A stretch of 64,000 nt of DNA from CAYQMF01 sp964418595 (GCA_964418595.1 CAYQMF010000019.1:5405-69404); one strand, 5' to 3'. Shown: positions 42,004-51,755, numbered from the stretch's first letter. The notes: a model not told the origin generated them from the sequence alone. Made by a program: numbers and translations.

Positions 42004-42351
42004 TCATGCCGCGCACCACACGATCAGGGCGAGCACGCCGACGCCGAACCACAGCCTGGCGAGCAGGCACAACGTCCGCCGTCGCCGCCGCGTCCCGGGC
42101 CCAGCGACGATGCGCAGCGCCACCGGCGGAAGGTACCTTCCCAGCGGGTCGAGACCGGACACGACGCGTCCCGGCAGGTGCACCCCACACTCGCCGCCCA
42201 CGTGCGCGGCCAGCCCGCGCAGCCACCCACCCTTGCTCTCCCGGTGCAGCCGCACGGGTGGCGGCGGCAAAGCGCTGCGACTCGCTCCGCGGCCGCGCAG
42301 CTTCAGGGCGCGTGGCAACGTCGGGTCGGCGGGCGCGTCGGGATCCGTCAC
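42004..42351 (-). CDS. Small protein with a C-terminal membrane anchor
   Basis: 115 aa from GTG 42351. It has a Pro/Arg-rich N-terminal half and one hydrophobic helix at the end (LWFGVGVLALIVWC). No family recognised. It ends 94 bases upstream of the GT2 start and may belong to the same unit. Weak coding evidence apart from the plausible tail anchor, so it might be spurious. Confidence 0.4.
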   Translation of the reverse strand: MTDPDAPADPTLPRALKLRGRGASRSALPPPPVRLHRESKGGWLRGLAAHVGGECGVHLPGRVVSGLDPLGRYLPPVALRIVAGPGTRRRRRTLCLLARLWFGVGVLALIVWCAA

Positions 42352-42496
42352 GTCTACCCTATCGGCTCGACGCGCCGCCGGCCTTTGCCGGGACCGACGG
42401 TGGCAACGGCCGCGCGCGCTCCGTCTTCGGTGCGGCGCAACTCCATGGGGAATCGAGTGTTACGCCGCCCCATGCCGCCGCGAGCCGCACCGCTGC

Positions 42497-42502
42497 TACG
42501 CT
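42497..42502 (+). promoter_or_regulatory. -10-like element TACGCT before the pseudo-histidine kinase
   Basis: TACGCT, preceded by GC, lies 13 bases before the ATG at 42516. Confidence 0.3.
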
Positions 42503-42515
42503 TGCCCGCGCATCG

Positions 42516-43523
42516 ATGACTCCTGCCGCTCGCATCGCCGTCGTGTGGGTGTCCTCCTTGCCCAACGTCTCGGTGCTGCAGGCGCTCGCGGCGCTGTCCC
42601 CGGCGCCCACCATCCAGTCGTTCGCCGACCTGATCCGCGACGCCGCCGGCATCGCGGGCTTCCGACCCGACCTCGTGTTGTTGGCGCATGACGCGCCGGG
42701 CCCGGAGGACGTGGGTGCGCTGCGCCTCCTGCGCGCGCTCGTCGGTGACTTCGCGGTGGTCGTCGCCGCGCCGGAGGCCGCGCAGCCGGCAGCGCGAGAT
42801 GTCGCGGCACGCCTGGCGGGCCCCTGCCTCCGGCTGCCGTCGCCAGCGAATGTGCTCGTCAGCGCGATCGACGCCGCCCTGCAGGGCCCCACGTCGGCGG
42901 AGCACCACGCGCTGTTCGCGCTGACGCAAGGCATCGCCGACGAAGTGAACAACCCGCTGCAGGTGGCCCTCGGCCACCTCCGCCTCCTCGAGGAGGACTT
43001 CGACGCCGCGGCGCCCCAGCTTGCCAAGGTCGATGCCATCCGCCGCAGTCTGCAGCGCATCCGCGGCACGCTGCGCCGCGCCCAGGTGCTGCAGCGTGCG
43101 CACCAGCGCAGCGATGCCTTCGTGCCCGTCGAACTCGCACCGCTCGTCGCCGAAGTCGCTCCCCACGCGGCCGCGCCGCGTGCCAGCGTCCGCGGCGATG
43201 CCGAGCTGCTCCGCCACGCGCTGCGCGAGCTGCTCGCCGTGGGCCGCGACCTCGCGCTCGCGGACCAGGCGGTCGGACTCGACATGACGGTCGATCCGGG
43301 CCGGGCAACCGTGCGCCTCCAGGTCGCCACCGTGAAGCTCGCGGACTGGCAGCTCCCGCGCACCTTCGAGCCCTACTACCTGGGCGGCCTGCTGCGCGGC
43401 ACGAGTCACGGGCTGAGCGCCTTCACGATCCAGGTCGTGGCGGAAGCGCACGGGGGCCGGGCCCTGGCCAGACGGCGCCAGGACGGCGGGCTCGTGATCG
43501 AAGTGCAGCTTCCCACCCTGTGA
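42516..43523 (+). CDS. Histidine-kinase-like protein lacking the phospho-accepting His
   Basis: A 335-aa protein. Residues ~5-120 look like a degenerate receiver-like alpha/beta domain. The HisKA-like helix reads GIADEVNNPLQVALGHL: Asp142 stands where H-box kinases have His (compare GVAHDVNN in the kinase at 30496). The ATPase region is reduced too: no N-box Asn in LLRHALRELLAVG, no DxGxG, but FEPYYL and GTSHGLSAFTIQVVAEAHGG still recall the G2 end. It is unlikely to autophosphorylate and is more likely a scaffold or regulator. The intact NtrC-type gene begins 78 bases downstream. Confidence 0.8.
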   Translation: MTPAARIAVVWVSSLPNVSVLQALAALSPAPTIQSFADLIRDAAGIAGFRPDLVLLAHDAPGPEDVGALRLLRALVGDFAVVVAAPEAAQPAARDVAARLAGPCLRLPSPANVLVSAIDAALQGPTSAEHHALFALTQGIADEVNNPLQVALGHLRLLEEDFDAAAPQLAKVDAIRRSLQRIRGTLRRAQVLQRAHQRSDAFVPVELAPLVAEVAPHAAAPRASVRGDAELLRHALRELLAVGRDLALADQAVGLDMTVDPGRATVRLQVATVKLADWQLPRTFEPYYLGGLLRGTSHGLSAFTIQVVAEAHGGRALARRRQDGGLVIEVQLPTL

Positions 43524-43601
43524 GCGCGCCATCGCTCCGACGCCGCCGCGCCTTCCGGCCCGGCTGCGGTAGCCGACCTCCGCCGGCCGATCTAGCGCTG
43601 G

Positions 43602-44981
43602 ATGGTCAAGGTCCTCGTCGCAGACCAGGATCCCGGCACCCGGGATCTCGTGACGACCGCGCTGGCCGGCCGCCACCCGGTCGTCGCCTGCGCGGACGGC
43701 CTGCGCGCGCTGCAGATGCTGCGCGACGACGATGATCTCGGCGTGCTCCTCGCCGACACGGCGCTGCCGGGCCTCGCCGGCGTCGATCTCCTCACCCGGG
43801 CCCGCGCGCTGCGCGGCGAACTGCAGGTCATCCTCCTGACGGCCTTCGGCACGGTCGAGGACGCCGTCGACGCGATGCGCGCCGGCGCCGCCGACTTCCG
43901 GGCCAAGCCCTTCGAGCGCGACGAACTGCTGCTCAGCATCGACCGCGCCCTCGAGCGCGCCCAGCTCCTGCGCGAGAACCACGATCTCCGCCAGGCGCTC
44001 GACGACCGGCTGCGCATCGACAACATGGTCGCGACCGACGCGCGGATGCAGGACATCTTCAAGACCGTGAAGGCGGTCGCGACGGCGCGCACCACGGTGC
44101 TCCTCACCGGAGAATCCGGCACCGGCAAGACCCTGCTGGCGCGCGCGATCCACAATCTCTCCGACCGACGCAGCGGCCCGTTCGTGGAAGTCAACTGCGG
44201 GGCGCTGCCCGAGACCCTCCTCGAGTCGGAGCTGTTCGGACACGTCAAGGGCGCGTTCACCGGCGCCGTGCGCGACCGCGCGGGAAAGTTCGAAGCGGCC
44301 AGTGGCGGCACGATCTTCCTCGACGAGATCGGGACGTCGTCGCCCGGCTTCCAGGTGCGCCTGCTCCGCGTCCTGCAGGATCGCACGCTCGAGCGCGTCG
44401 GCGACACGACCACCGTTCCCGTCGATGTGCGCGTCGTGCTCGCCACGAACCTCGACCTCCAGGCCGCGGTGCGCAACGGCACGTTCCGCGAGGACCTCTA
44501 CTACCGGATCCACGTCGTCGCGATCGAGATGCCACCGCTCCGCGCGCGCCGTGGCGACGTGCCGCTGCTGGCGGAACATTTCCTGCGGCGACTCCGCCTC
44601 GAGACCGGCAAGGACATCAAGGCCATCGATCCCGCCGCCATCGACGCCCTCGTCCGCTACGACTGGCCCGGCAATATCCGCCAGCTCGAGAACGTGATCG
44701 AGCGCGCGGTGGTGCTCACCCAGAGCGATCGCATCGGCTTGCCCGATCTCCCCGCGACGCTGGTCGGCGCGACCCCGGACACGCCAGCCGACGACGCGGC
44801 CGGCCTGATCGCCGCCAACGCGCACCTGCTCCCGCTTCGCGAGGCGTTGGCGGGTCCGGAGCGGCTCATCCTGCAGCGAGCCCTGGCTGCGCACGGCGGC
44901 AACCGCGAGGCCACTGCGCGCGCGCTCGGCATCAACCGCAGCACCTTGTTCAGCAAGCTCCGGAAGCTCGGCATCAAGTGA
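43602..44981 (+). CDS. NtrC-type sigma-54-dependent response regulator
   Basis: A 459-aa protein. REC at ~1-118 has Asp52 in LLADTALPG; the AAA+ domain at ~140-375 has GESGTGKT, HVKGAFTGAV (sigma-54 contact), GGTIFLDEIG and DWPGNIRQLENVIERA; a Fis-type HTH (NREATARALGINRSTLFSKL) ends the protein. All key motifs are intact, unlike the broken paralogue at 10236. It should drive open-complex formation at -24/-12 promoters after phosphorylation. The gene before it encodes a kinase-like protein without His, so its real kinase may be elsewhere. Confidence 0.95.
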   Translation: MVKVLVADQDPGTRDLVTTALAGRHPVVACADGLRALQMLRDDDDLGVLLADTALPGLAGVDLLTRARALRGELQVILLTAFGTVEDAVDAMRAGAADFRAKPFERDELLLSIDRALERAQLLRENHDLRQALDDRLRIDNMVATDARMQDIFKTVKAVATARTTVLLTGESGTGKTLLARAIHNLSDRRSGPFVEVNCGALPETLLESELFGHVKGAFTGAVRDRAGKFEAASGGTIFLDEIGTSSPGFQVRLLRVLQDRTLERVGDTTTVPVDVRVVLATNLDLQAAVRNGTFREDLYYRIHVVAIEMPPLRARRGDVPLLAEHFLRRLRLETGKDIKAIDPAAIDALVRYDWPGNIRQLENVIERAVVLTQSDRIGLPDLPATLVGATPDTPADDAAGLIAANAHLLPLREALAGPERLILQRALAAHGGNREATARALGINRSTLFSKLRKLGIK

Positions 44982-45005
44982 CCGCGCCCGGACACGCCTT
45001 CGCCT

Positions 45006-45025
45006 GGCGGGAGTGCTACCCCGCC
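45006..45025 (+). terminator. Hairpin after the NtrC-type gene
   Basis: A 6-bp GGCGGG/CCCGCC stem with an 8-base loop, 24 bases after the stop and just before the -10-like TATAAC of the next gene. No T-run. Confidence 0.3.
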
Positions 45026-45029
45026 GCGC

Positions 45030-45035
45030 TATAAC
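45030..45035 (+). promoter_or_regulatory. -10-like element TATAAC before the TPR gene
   Basis: TATAAC, preceded by GC, lies 10 bases before the ATG at 45046 and is one of the better matches to TATAAT here. It suggests the TPR gene has its own transcript. Confidence 0.45.
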
Positions 45036-45045
45036 AGGTCGACCG

Positions 45046-48000
45046 ATGTTCCGCCGTACGCTGCTGCTCTTCGCCGGGTTCGTCGCGCTCGTCCTCGCGA
45101 TCACGACCGGGTATGCGCTGCTCGGCCTCTCGGGCCCGCGTACCGCCATCGCCGACGCCGACGCCGCGATCGCGGGCCGGCGGATCGCCGAAGGGATCCG
45201 GTTCCTCGATGCCGCCGAGCGAACCCTGACGCCCGCCGAACGGGCCGAACTGCTGCCGGTCATCCTCGAGCGCCGCTTCGCAGCGCATCGCGACCTCGAC
45301 AACACCACGATGGCGCGCCGCGACCTCGAAGCCCTGCTCGAGCTCGATCCGGACGGACGACCGGAGCTGCGTATCGATCAGGCCGCGCTCCTGCTCGCCG
45401 GCGGCGAGGCCGACGCCGCCCTCGACACGCTCGCCACCCTGCGCGCCGCACACCCGGACGTTCGCCCCGGGAAGGTGCTCGAGATCGCGGGCCAGGCGAC
45501 GCAGGCGCTCTACCAGCGCGCCATCGTCGAACTGGTGGCGTCGGTCGGCGACTCTCTCGCTGGCGACGCCAAGCAGGCTGCCCTCGACGAACTGCGCCGC
45601 ACGCTCTACCGGCGCCGGGACGACCCGCAGGGCGTCGCGGCACGCGACCGGTTCGAGGATCTCGCCCGGCGCTACGCGCCTTCGCAGCCCAATCTCGACC
45701 GCTGGCGCCGCCAGATCGACGACATCCGCGCCGGCATCCAGCGCGCCAACGAGTTCTACGCCAAGAGCCTCGAGGCCAGCGACGCCGAGCCCGTCGCCGC
45801 CTTCCGCGGGCTCGCCTACGCGCTGCAGCAGGCCGGTCGCCACGACGAACTCGTGGCGCTGGGCGAGATCTACCTCCGCCGCTTCGAGCATGCCTTCTCC
45901 GCGGACGCGGCGTTGATCATCGCCGAAACGCACATGGCCGCGGGCCGCTGGGCGCTCGCTGCGGACATCGCCGCACGCGCTCTGCCGCGCGGCACGGCGG
46001 TGACCCGGGCCGTCGCCGGCACCCTCACGCCCGTCCACAAGCAGCTCATGCTGATCGAGGCGCGTGCCCTCGACCGGTTGGGCGATCGGGTACGGTTGCA
46101 GGTCCTGAGCAACGATGTCATCGCCGTGCACGAAGCCAAGGAGAGCACGGTGTCGATGCTCCCGGAGTACTTCATGGTGCGGGCCTACTTCCTGGTCGCC
46201 GTGAAGCAGACGGAGCACGCGCTGCGGGCGCTGGCCGACTATCGCAAGCATCGCGAGGTGCGCGCCTGGCAGCCGCGTGCGGGAAGCACGGACAACTACG
46301 CACTGGCCGCCGAGCTCGAGCTGAAGATCCTCGACAGCCTCGGCGGGAAGGTCCCCGAGAGCGACGCGGTGCTGGCCGACTGGCTCGAGCTGCGGCCGGA
46401 GTCCGTCCCGGCGCTGCAGCGGCGGTGCCGCCACTACCTCGCGACCGGCCGGCCGGACTTCGCCACCGCCGACGCGGAGCGCCTCTTGGCGCTCGCGCCG
46501 CACGACGAGGACGCACTCGCGCTCCTGGTCGAAGGGACCGTAGCCAGCGCCGAGCGGGCGGGCACCGGGCCCGCATACCACCTCGCACGCTGCCTCGCAC
46601 GCGGCAGCAACGACCCACGCGAAGTGCGCCACCCAGCTCTGCACCTGGCGCTCGGACAGCTCGCGATCGAGAAAGGGCACGCGCAGCTCGCCCTGCGCTG
46701 TGCCGAACTCGCGGGTCGCTCCTACTCCTGGGCCCGCTGGCCGCGGCGCCTCCTCGTCGACGCGGCGCTCGCCGCGAAGGACTTCGATCGGGCGCTCCGC
46801 GCTGCGCAGACCTTCCGCGAACTCCATCCCCGCGACGGCGAGGCGCTCGCCAGCTACCGGAAGGCCGCGGCGGCAGCCGGACAAATCGACCTGGATCTGC
46901 TCTTCGAGACCGCGCTGCACGGCGAGCCGGACGCGGATCTCGCCCTGGCTCTGCTGGACACGGCGGTGCGTCATCCCGCCAGCGGCTACCTCCCGGCGCT
47001 GGCACAGCGGATCGCGCAGCGCTTCGACACGACCCCCCGGGTGATGGTCAGCGCCGGTGCCGCGCTGCTCGCGCACGGAGCCGGCCAGGAAGGACGCGCG
47101 CTCCTCAAGAGGGTGATCGACGAGTTCCCGGCCGACCACCAGTCCGCGCGCACGGCGGCGACCCAGTTGCTGCTCGCCGATGCGGCGCAAGGCGCTGCCG
47201 CACCCGAGCTGGAGGCGTCGGTGCAGCGGTTCGCCACGCGCTTCACCGGCGACGTGGCGACCTCCCTCGACATCGCGGAACGCCTGGAGACCATCGGTCG
47301 CCCGGCCCTGGCGCTGCGGCTGCTGGAACCCCTCCTCGCCGCGCCGGACAGCGACGAGCGCGGCGGCCGGCTGTACCACCTCGCGGGTCGCGTCGCGCTG
47401 GAGACGGGCGACGAGACCCGCGCGGAGACGCTCCTCACGGCGGCGCTCGGCTTCGGCGATGCACCCGGCGCGAACCTGGCTCTGGCGCTGCTCTGGCTGC
47501 GCCACGAGCGCGCCGAAGATGCGAAGTCCGCGGTCTGGCTGAACGAGGCAAGCGACGAGGCCACCGCGTGCCTCATGCTCGCGCTGGGGCGGCACGCGCC
47601 GGCGCAGCGCTGGGCCATGCAACGGCTGCGCCAGGTTCCCCTGGATGTCATCGCCACCCTGATCCTCGTGCTCGCGCCGACCGGAGCCCCAGTGCCTGGC
47701 ACGGGTGCCACTGCCGGACTCCTGCCCACGCATCGCGAGGCGCTCCTCGAGCTGCTCCCGATCGTCACCATGCCGGGGTTCCAGGTGCTCGCGGAGAACG
47801 CGGCGCGGCGGCTGCGCGAGATCGAGCCCAAGAGCGGCATCGTCGGGTTCCTGCACGCCCGCGCGCTGGCCCTGACCGGTCGACGCGACGACGCGATCCT
47901 GGCGCTCGTACAGGTCATCCAACGCGACGCCGGCTTCCTGCCCGCGTACGACGAAGTCCTTCGCCTCAGCGAGGGTGGACTGCACGGCGACATCAGCGCA

Positions 48001-49164
48001 GTCGGCCTGCCGATGACGAAGATCGTGCAGGCGGCGCCGGGCTTCGCCTCCCCACGCGTGATGACCGCCGTCGGTCACTCCCTGGCCAGCATCGTCGGCG
48101 CGGTGAACCGCGATCTCGATCGCACCTACGAGATGCTCGCCAAGCTCTGGATCCTCTACCCCGAGGAGTCGCGCTGCGATCTCACGCACGTCATCGCGCT
48201 CAACGCGCGCGGCAAGAGCCAGGACGCGACCCTGCTCCTCGAGGCCATCGAGAACCGGCTTCCGCCCGCCGATCGCTCCCACTTCCTCGACCTCTACTTC
48301 TCGCTCGGCCAGGGTCTCGCCGCCGCCGGCGACGCGACGCAGTCGGCGCGGCTGGACGCCTACGCCACGCGCGTGATCGAGAAGGAAGGGGCGTACGGAG
48401 CCGCCGTCCACTACCGGCTGGATCGCCTCGAGGCTGCCAATGGGGCGCCTGCCAAGGACCCGAGGGGCAAGGCAGCCAACGAGGCCCGTGCCCTCCTGTT
48501 GCGACACCTCGAGTTCGTCGAGGGTGGTCACGACCGCACCATCCCGATGATCCTGCGCAGCCTCGCCCGCCTCGAGGAACTCGACGGCACGCGGGTGGCC
48601 CTGCAGCACACGGACGAGCTTCTCCGCGCGGATCCGACGCTGCTCCCGGTGTGGCGGCACCGCGCGCGCCTCCTGTCGGCGCGCGGCGAACCAGTCGCGG
48701 CCGCGGCCAGCCTGCGTTGGATCGACGACTACCTCCCCGATCAGGACGCGCTCCTGGAGCTGGCCCGCATCGCCGGCACGGCGGGCGAGGTCCGCGACGA
48801 GGACGCCGCCACCCTGCGCCGGGAACTCGATGCCCGATCGCGGGCTGCCCCGCACGCGCGCTTCCCCCTCGCCTTGCTCAGTCTCCGCGCCGGCGACCTC
48901 GCCGAGGCCGACGCCGGCCTGCGCCAGAGCCTGCCGCAACCCGACGGCGCGCACCTGTTCTTCCTCGCCATCACCAACGTGCAGCGGCAGGGCGGGCTCG
49001 CGGCCGCGACGGAGGCGTTTCAGGCCCTGGCCCGCGACTACCCCGCGAGTTCCTACGCGGTCTACGCACAGCACTTCGTGTCCCAGCTCACGCTGCTGCA
49101 GGAGAAGGAAGCCCGCGTCGGCAGCGCACGCGACACCGAGGACCGGCCAGGCAAGCCGAAGTAG
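45046..49164 (+). CDS. Giant TPR protein with an N-terminal membrane anchor
   Basis: A 1372-aa protein. The start is ATG 45046, giving the anchor MFRRTLLLFAGFVALVLAIT; the upstream in-frame start only adds a basic leader. The rest is almost wholly helical, with many degenerate tetratricopeptide-like repeats, for example ALRCAELAGRSYSWARWPRR and ARALLAHGAGQEG-type pairs. No enzymatic motif was found. The last ~40 residues are polar. It may organise a multi-protein complex in the periplasm or at the membrane. Long TPR proteins next to polysaccharide genes are often assembly factors; that role is only inferred. Confidence 0.8.
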   Translation: MFRRTLLLFAGFVALVLAITTGYALLGLSGPRTAIADADAAIAGRRIAEGIRFLDAAERTLTPAERAELLPVILERRFAAHRDLDNTTMARRDLEALLELDPDGRPELRIDQAALLLAGGEADAALDTLATLRAAHPDVRPGKVLEIAGQATQALYQRAIVELVASVGDSLAGDAKQAALDELRRTLYRRRDDPQGVAARDRFEDLARRYAPSQPNLDRWRRQIDDIRAGIQRANEFYAKSLEASDAEPVAAFRGLAYALQQAGRHDELVALGEIYLRRFEHAFSADAALIIAETHMAAGRWALAADIAARALPRGTAVTRAVAGTLTPVHKQLMLIEARALDRLGDRVRLQVLSNDVIAVHEAKESTVSMLPEYFMVRAYFLVAVKQTEHALRALADYRKHREVRAWQPRAGSTDNYALAAELELKILDSLGGKVPESDAVLADWLELRPESVPALQRRCRHYLATGRPDFATADAERLLALAPHDEDALALLVEGTVASAERAGTGPAYHLARCLARGSNDPREVRHPALHLALGQLAIEKGHAQLALRCAELAGRSYSWARWPRRLLVDAALAAKDFDRALRAAQTFRELHPRDGEALASYRKAAAAAGQIDLDLLFETALHGEPDADLALALLDTAVRHPASGYLPALAQRIAQRFDTTPRVMVSAGAALLAHGAGQEGRALLKRVIDEFPADHQSARTAATQLLLADAAQGAAAPELEASVQRFATRFTGDVATSLDIAERLETIGRPALALRLLEPLLAAPDSDERGGRLYHLAGRVALETGDETRAETLLTAALGFGDAPGANLALALLWLRHERAEDAKSAVWLNEASDEATACLMLALGRHAPAQRWAMQRLRQVPLDVIATLILVLAPTGAPVPGTGATAGLLPTHREALLELLPIVTMPGFQVLAENAARRLREIEPKSGIVGFLHARALALTGRRDDAILALVQVIQRDAGFLPAYDEVLRLSEGGLHGDISAVGLPMTKIVQAAPGFASPRVMTAVGHSLASIVGAVNRDLDRTYEMLAKLWILYPEESRCDLTHVIALNARGKSQDATLLLEAIENRLPPADRSHFLDLYFSLGQGLAAAGDATQSARLDAYATRVIEKEGAYGAAVHYRLDRLEAANGAPAKDPRGKAANEARALLLRHLEFVEGGHDRTIPMILRSLARLEELDGTRVALQHTDELLRADPTLLPVWRHRARLLSARGEPVAAAASLRWIDDYLPDQDALLELARIAGTAGEVRDEDAATLRRELDARSRAAPHARFPLALLSLRAGDLAEADAGLRQSLPQPDGAHLFFLAITNVQRQGGLAAATEAFQALARDYPASSYAVYAQHFVSQLTLLQEKEARVGSARDTEDRPGKPK

Positions 49165-49188
49165 ACACCTGTCGAAGCAGGCGCCGGG

Positions 49189-50397
49189 TCAGCGCTTCTT
49201 CGTCGCGGCCAGGTCGGCAAGCCCCGGCAGCGGCGGGATATCGCGCATCATCAATGCCATGCCGCCGAAGGCGGTGCCAAAGCTCCGCGACCGCGCGAAC
49301 ACACGATCGTTGAAGCCGCCGTCGGCCTCGCGCTCCGCCGCGAGCACGGTCGCGAGGCGCTGTCGATAGGTCGCGCGCGCGGCGGGGTCTTCGACCAGCT
49401 CGATCGCGCGCGCGGCGTAGTAGTGCGCGTACATGAAGTAGTACGGCGCGACCCCGTACGGCTGCACGTGCGTCCCGGGCTGCTGCTTGCGCACCTTCAA
49501 GGCGTCCCAGTGCGCGAAGAACGAATCGATGGCGTCGAGCAGACGCGCGCGATCACCGCGCCCCGCGAGCATCAGCGTGTACTCGACGACGCACATCCGC
49601 CCCACCGACCCGGGCTTGCGGTCCATCATCCCGAGCGTGTCTTCGGCCTTGTCCGCCATCGGTGCACGCGCCACGTACGCGTAACCGCCGGAAGCCGTGC
49701 GCCCCCGCTCCAGCGACTCGAGCGCAGCGTCGATCACCTTCGCAGGCACATCGTGCCCGCGCGCCCGCGCGTGGAAGAGCGCGTGCAGGGTCGGACCGGT
49801 CATGAACGGCGACCCCGCGTTGCGCGGGCCCTGCAGGCGCGACGGGCGCGAGTAGTTCCAGCCGCCACCCGTCGCGATGGCCGTCTCGACGAGATCCCGC
49901 ACCAGCCGTGGGATGGTCGCGCCGACCGCGTCGGCGTGCGCCGCGGGCACCCGCTGTGCGTCGGTGAGACGCAGGAAGTAGAGCAACGCGTAGGTGTGCC
50001 CCCAGCCACGCACGTCGTACGTGCCGTCGAAGCCCGACTTCATCAGCGGGTCGTCCAGATCGGCGAGGATCGAGGCCACGCCTGCGCCGACCGCGGCGGC
50101 TCGCTCCGGATGCTCCGTCCAGCCCGGCGCCTCGACCAGCGCGAGCCCGGTGATCGCCGTCCCCCCCACGCGGTAGCCCAGCGGAATCTCGCCGCGGACG
50201 CGATACACCCCTTCGTACGGCCAGCGTCCGACGTCGTCGCCTTCCTGCATGCCCACGAGGATCGAGCAGCCTTCCTCGACGAGGCGCGCGACATCGACCG
50301 CCGCCATCGCATCGGGCTCCGCACTTCCTTTCTCCTGCGACGGCGGCGTGGCCGCCAGCCCGAGAACCGACGAGACGACGATCACGACACGCTTCAT
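49189..50397 (-). CDS. Exported alpha/alpha-toroid protein (prenyltransferase/squalene-oxidase repeat type)
   Basis: A 402-aa protein with signal peptide MKRVVIVVSSVLGLAATPP. It contains repeats with GGWNYSRPSRLQGP, DGTYDVRGWGHTYALLYFL, GYAYVARAP and ADGGFNDRVFARSRSFGTAF, the Gly/Trp/Tyr-rich pattern of terpenoid-cyclase/prenyltransferase-like toroids common in exported planctomycete proteins. No catalytic Asp-rich cyclase motif (DCTAE or DXDD) is seen, so it is probably not a cyclase. It converges with the TPR gene. -10-like TATGCT lies 9 bases upstream. Confidence 0.8.
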   Translation of the reverse strand: MKRVVIVVSSVLGLAATPPSQEKGSAEPDAMAAVDVARLVEEGCSILVGMQEGDDVGRWPYEGVYRVRGEIPLGYRVGGTAITGLALVEAPGWTEHPERAAAVGAGVASILADLDDPLMKSGFDGTYDVRGWGHTYALLYFLRLTDAQRVPAAHADAVGATIPRLVRDLVETAIATGGGWNYSRPSRLQGPRNAGSPFMTGPTLHALFHARARGHDVPAKVIDAALESLERGRTASGGYAYVARAPMADKAEDTLGMMDRKPGSVGRMCVVEYTLMLAGRGDRARLLDAIDSFFAHWDALKVRKQQPGTHVQPYGVAPYYFMYAHYYAARAIELVEDPAARATYRQRLATVLAAEREADGGFNDRVFARSRSFGTAFGGMALMMRDIPPLPGLADLAATKKR

Positions 50398-50406
50398 CGC
50401 GGGGCG

Positions 50407-50412
50407 AGCATA
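50407..50412 (-). promoter_or_regulatory. -10-like element TATGCT for the toroid gene
   Basis: On the minus strand TATGCT, preceded by GC, lies 9 bases before the ATG at 50397. Confidence 0.4.
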
Positions 50413-50437
50413 GCGGCACGCCGCGCCCGGTCTCGGC

Positions 50438-51640
50438 TCACGCCGCGCGACCCGGCGGGACCGCGCGGATCACCCACGACGAGAGCACGGCGGTCGCCGC
50501 GCCGATCCACAGGCCCACGCTCAGGGTGCCGGTCCACAGCGCCAGCGCGCCGAGCAGCGGCTGCGTGAAGACCTGCACGCCGCGCGCCAGGTTGTAGAAG
50601 CCCGCCGCGGCCGTCGCGCGGATCTCCGCCGGATAGCACTCCGCGAACAGCACGCCGAACAACGACCACGTCCCGGCGCCCAGCCCCACCGCGGCGAGCG
50701 CCGCGGTGAACAGGCGCCAGTCGCTGGCCAGGGTCGGAAACGCCAGCGCCAGCGCCACGAGCCCCCCGGCGAAGAGCAGACACAGGCCGGCGAAGGTGCG
50801 CCGGCGACCGAACCTCTCGGCAAGCGGGCCGAAGGCGAGGTCGGCGACGACGTGTACCGCGTTGACCTGCAGTTGGAACCAGCCCACGTCCTGCACGGTG
50901 AGGCCGTGTTCGCGCAGCAGGGTTGCCGGCAGCCAGGCGTACGTGCACCAGAACCCGGTCATGTGCAGCGCGAGCAACAGCAGCAGGGCGCGACTGGCCC
51001 GGGCGTGCTCCCCGCGCACGAGGGCCAGCACCGGCAGGGGCCGCGTCGGCCGCGGCCGGTCGACGCTGGCCGGCAGCAGCACGCGGGCGAACCCCGCGAG
51101 CACCGCGGGGAGGGCCGACCAGAGGAAGCACGTACGCCACCCCACCACCGGCGCGAGGAAGCAGCCGACCACGGCCGCCAGCGCCATGGCGACCGGCGCG
51201 CCGGCCTGCAGGACGGCAGCCGCCCGGCCACGCTGCTGCTCTGGATAGACCTCGGCCACCACCGCATGCGCGATCCCCCACTCCGCGCCGACGCCGAGGC
51301 CAGTGATCACCCGGGCGCAGAGCAACGTCCAGAAGCCATCGGCGAACGACGTCGCGCCGGCCCCCAACGAGAACAACACGATGCCTGCCGCCATCGCGAC
51401 CCGGCGTCCGATCCGATCGGCGATCTGTCCGAACGCGAAGCCGCCGACCGCGGTGGCCAGCAGGGTCCATCCATCGATCCACGCGAGTTCCGTCTCGAGG
51501 CCGAGCCCGAGGTCGCCACCGACCGCCACCTTCACGAAGGCGAACAGGATCAGGTCGTAGAAGTCGAAGACCCAGCCGAGCCAGCAGAAGGCCAGGACCC
51601 GACCCCGGCCCTCTGCGAGCAACGCCGACCACGCCTGCAT
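50438..51640 (-). CDS. Major facilitator superfamily transporter
   Basis: A 400-aa integral membrane protein with about 12 helices. It starts at ATG 51640 (MQAWSALLAEGRGRVLAFCW). Motif A between helices 2 and 3 is GQIADRIGRR, repeated as GPLAERFGRRR in the second half; GAEWGIAHAVVAEVYPEQQRGRAAA matches the sugar or aromatic-acid:H+ symporter style. WLGWVFDFYDLILF with two charged residues in helix 1 also fits that group. Substrate not predictable. It is divergent from the SGNH gene at 51756 across 115 bases. Confidence 0.9.
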   Translation of the reverse strand: MQAWSALLAEGRGRVLAFCWLGWVFDFYDLILFAFVKVAVGGDLGLGLETELAWIDGWTLLATAVGGFAFGQIADRIGRRVAMAAGIVLFSLGAGATSFADGFWTLLCARVITGLGVGAEWGIAHAVVAEVYPEQQRGRAAAVLQAGAPVAMALAAVVGCFLAPVVGWRTCFLWSALPAVLAGFARVLLPASVDRPRPTRPLPVLALVRGEHARASRALLLLLALHMTGFWCTYAWLPATLLREHGLTVQDVGWFQLQVNAVHVVADLAFGPLAERFGRRRTFAGLCLLFAGGLVALALAFPTLASDWRLFTAALAAVGLGAGTWSLFGVLFAECYPAEIRATAAAGFYNLARGVQVFTQPLLGALALWTGTLSVGLWIGAATAVLSSWVIRAVPPGRAA

Positions 51641-51738
51641 GCGCGCATGATCGCCCCGGCCATGGCGCGAGCCAGGGTCCGCCGCCAGATCGATGTGCCG
51701 TCGAGGCACGCCGCGTTGCCGGCATCCGCGCGCGACGC

Positions 51739-51744
51739 TACAAA
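51739..51744 (+). promoter_or_regulatory. -10-like element TACAAA before the second SGNH gene
   Basis: TACAAA, preceded by GC, lies 11 bases before the GTG at 51756. Confidence 0.3.
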
Positions 51745-51755
51745 CGCCGCCCCAA

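Noticed and set aside
45016..49074. 1352-codon minus-strand frame opposite the TPR gene
   Set aside because: Same shadow effect; the plus strand has a membrane anchor and repeats, the minus strand has neither.
49189..50397. Hopanoid or terpene cyclase next to isoprenoid gene ispG
   Set aside because: The toroid protein has a signal peptide and lacks the DXDD or DCTAE motifs of cyclases.
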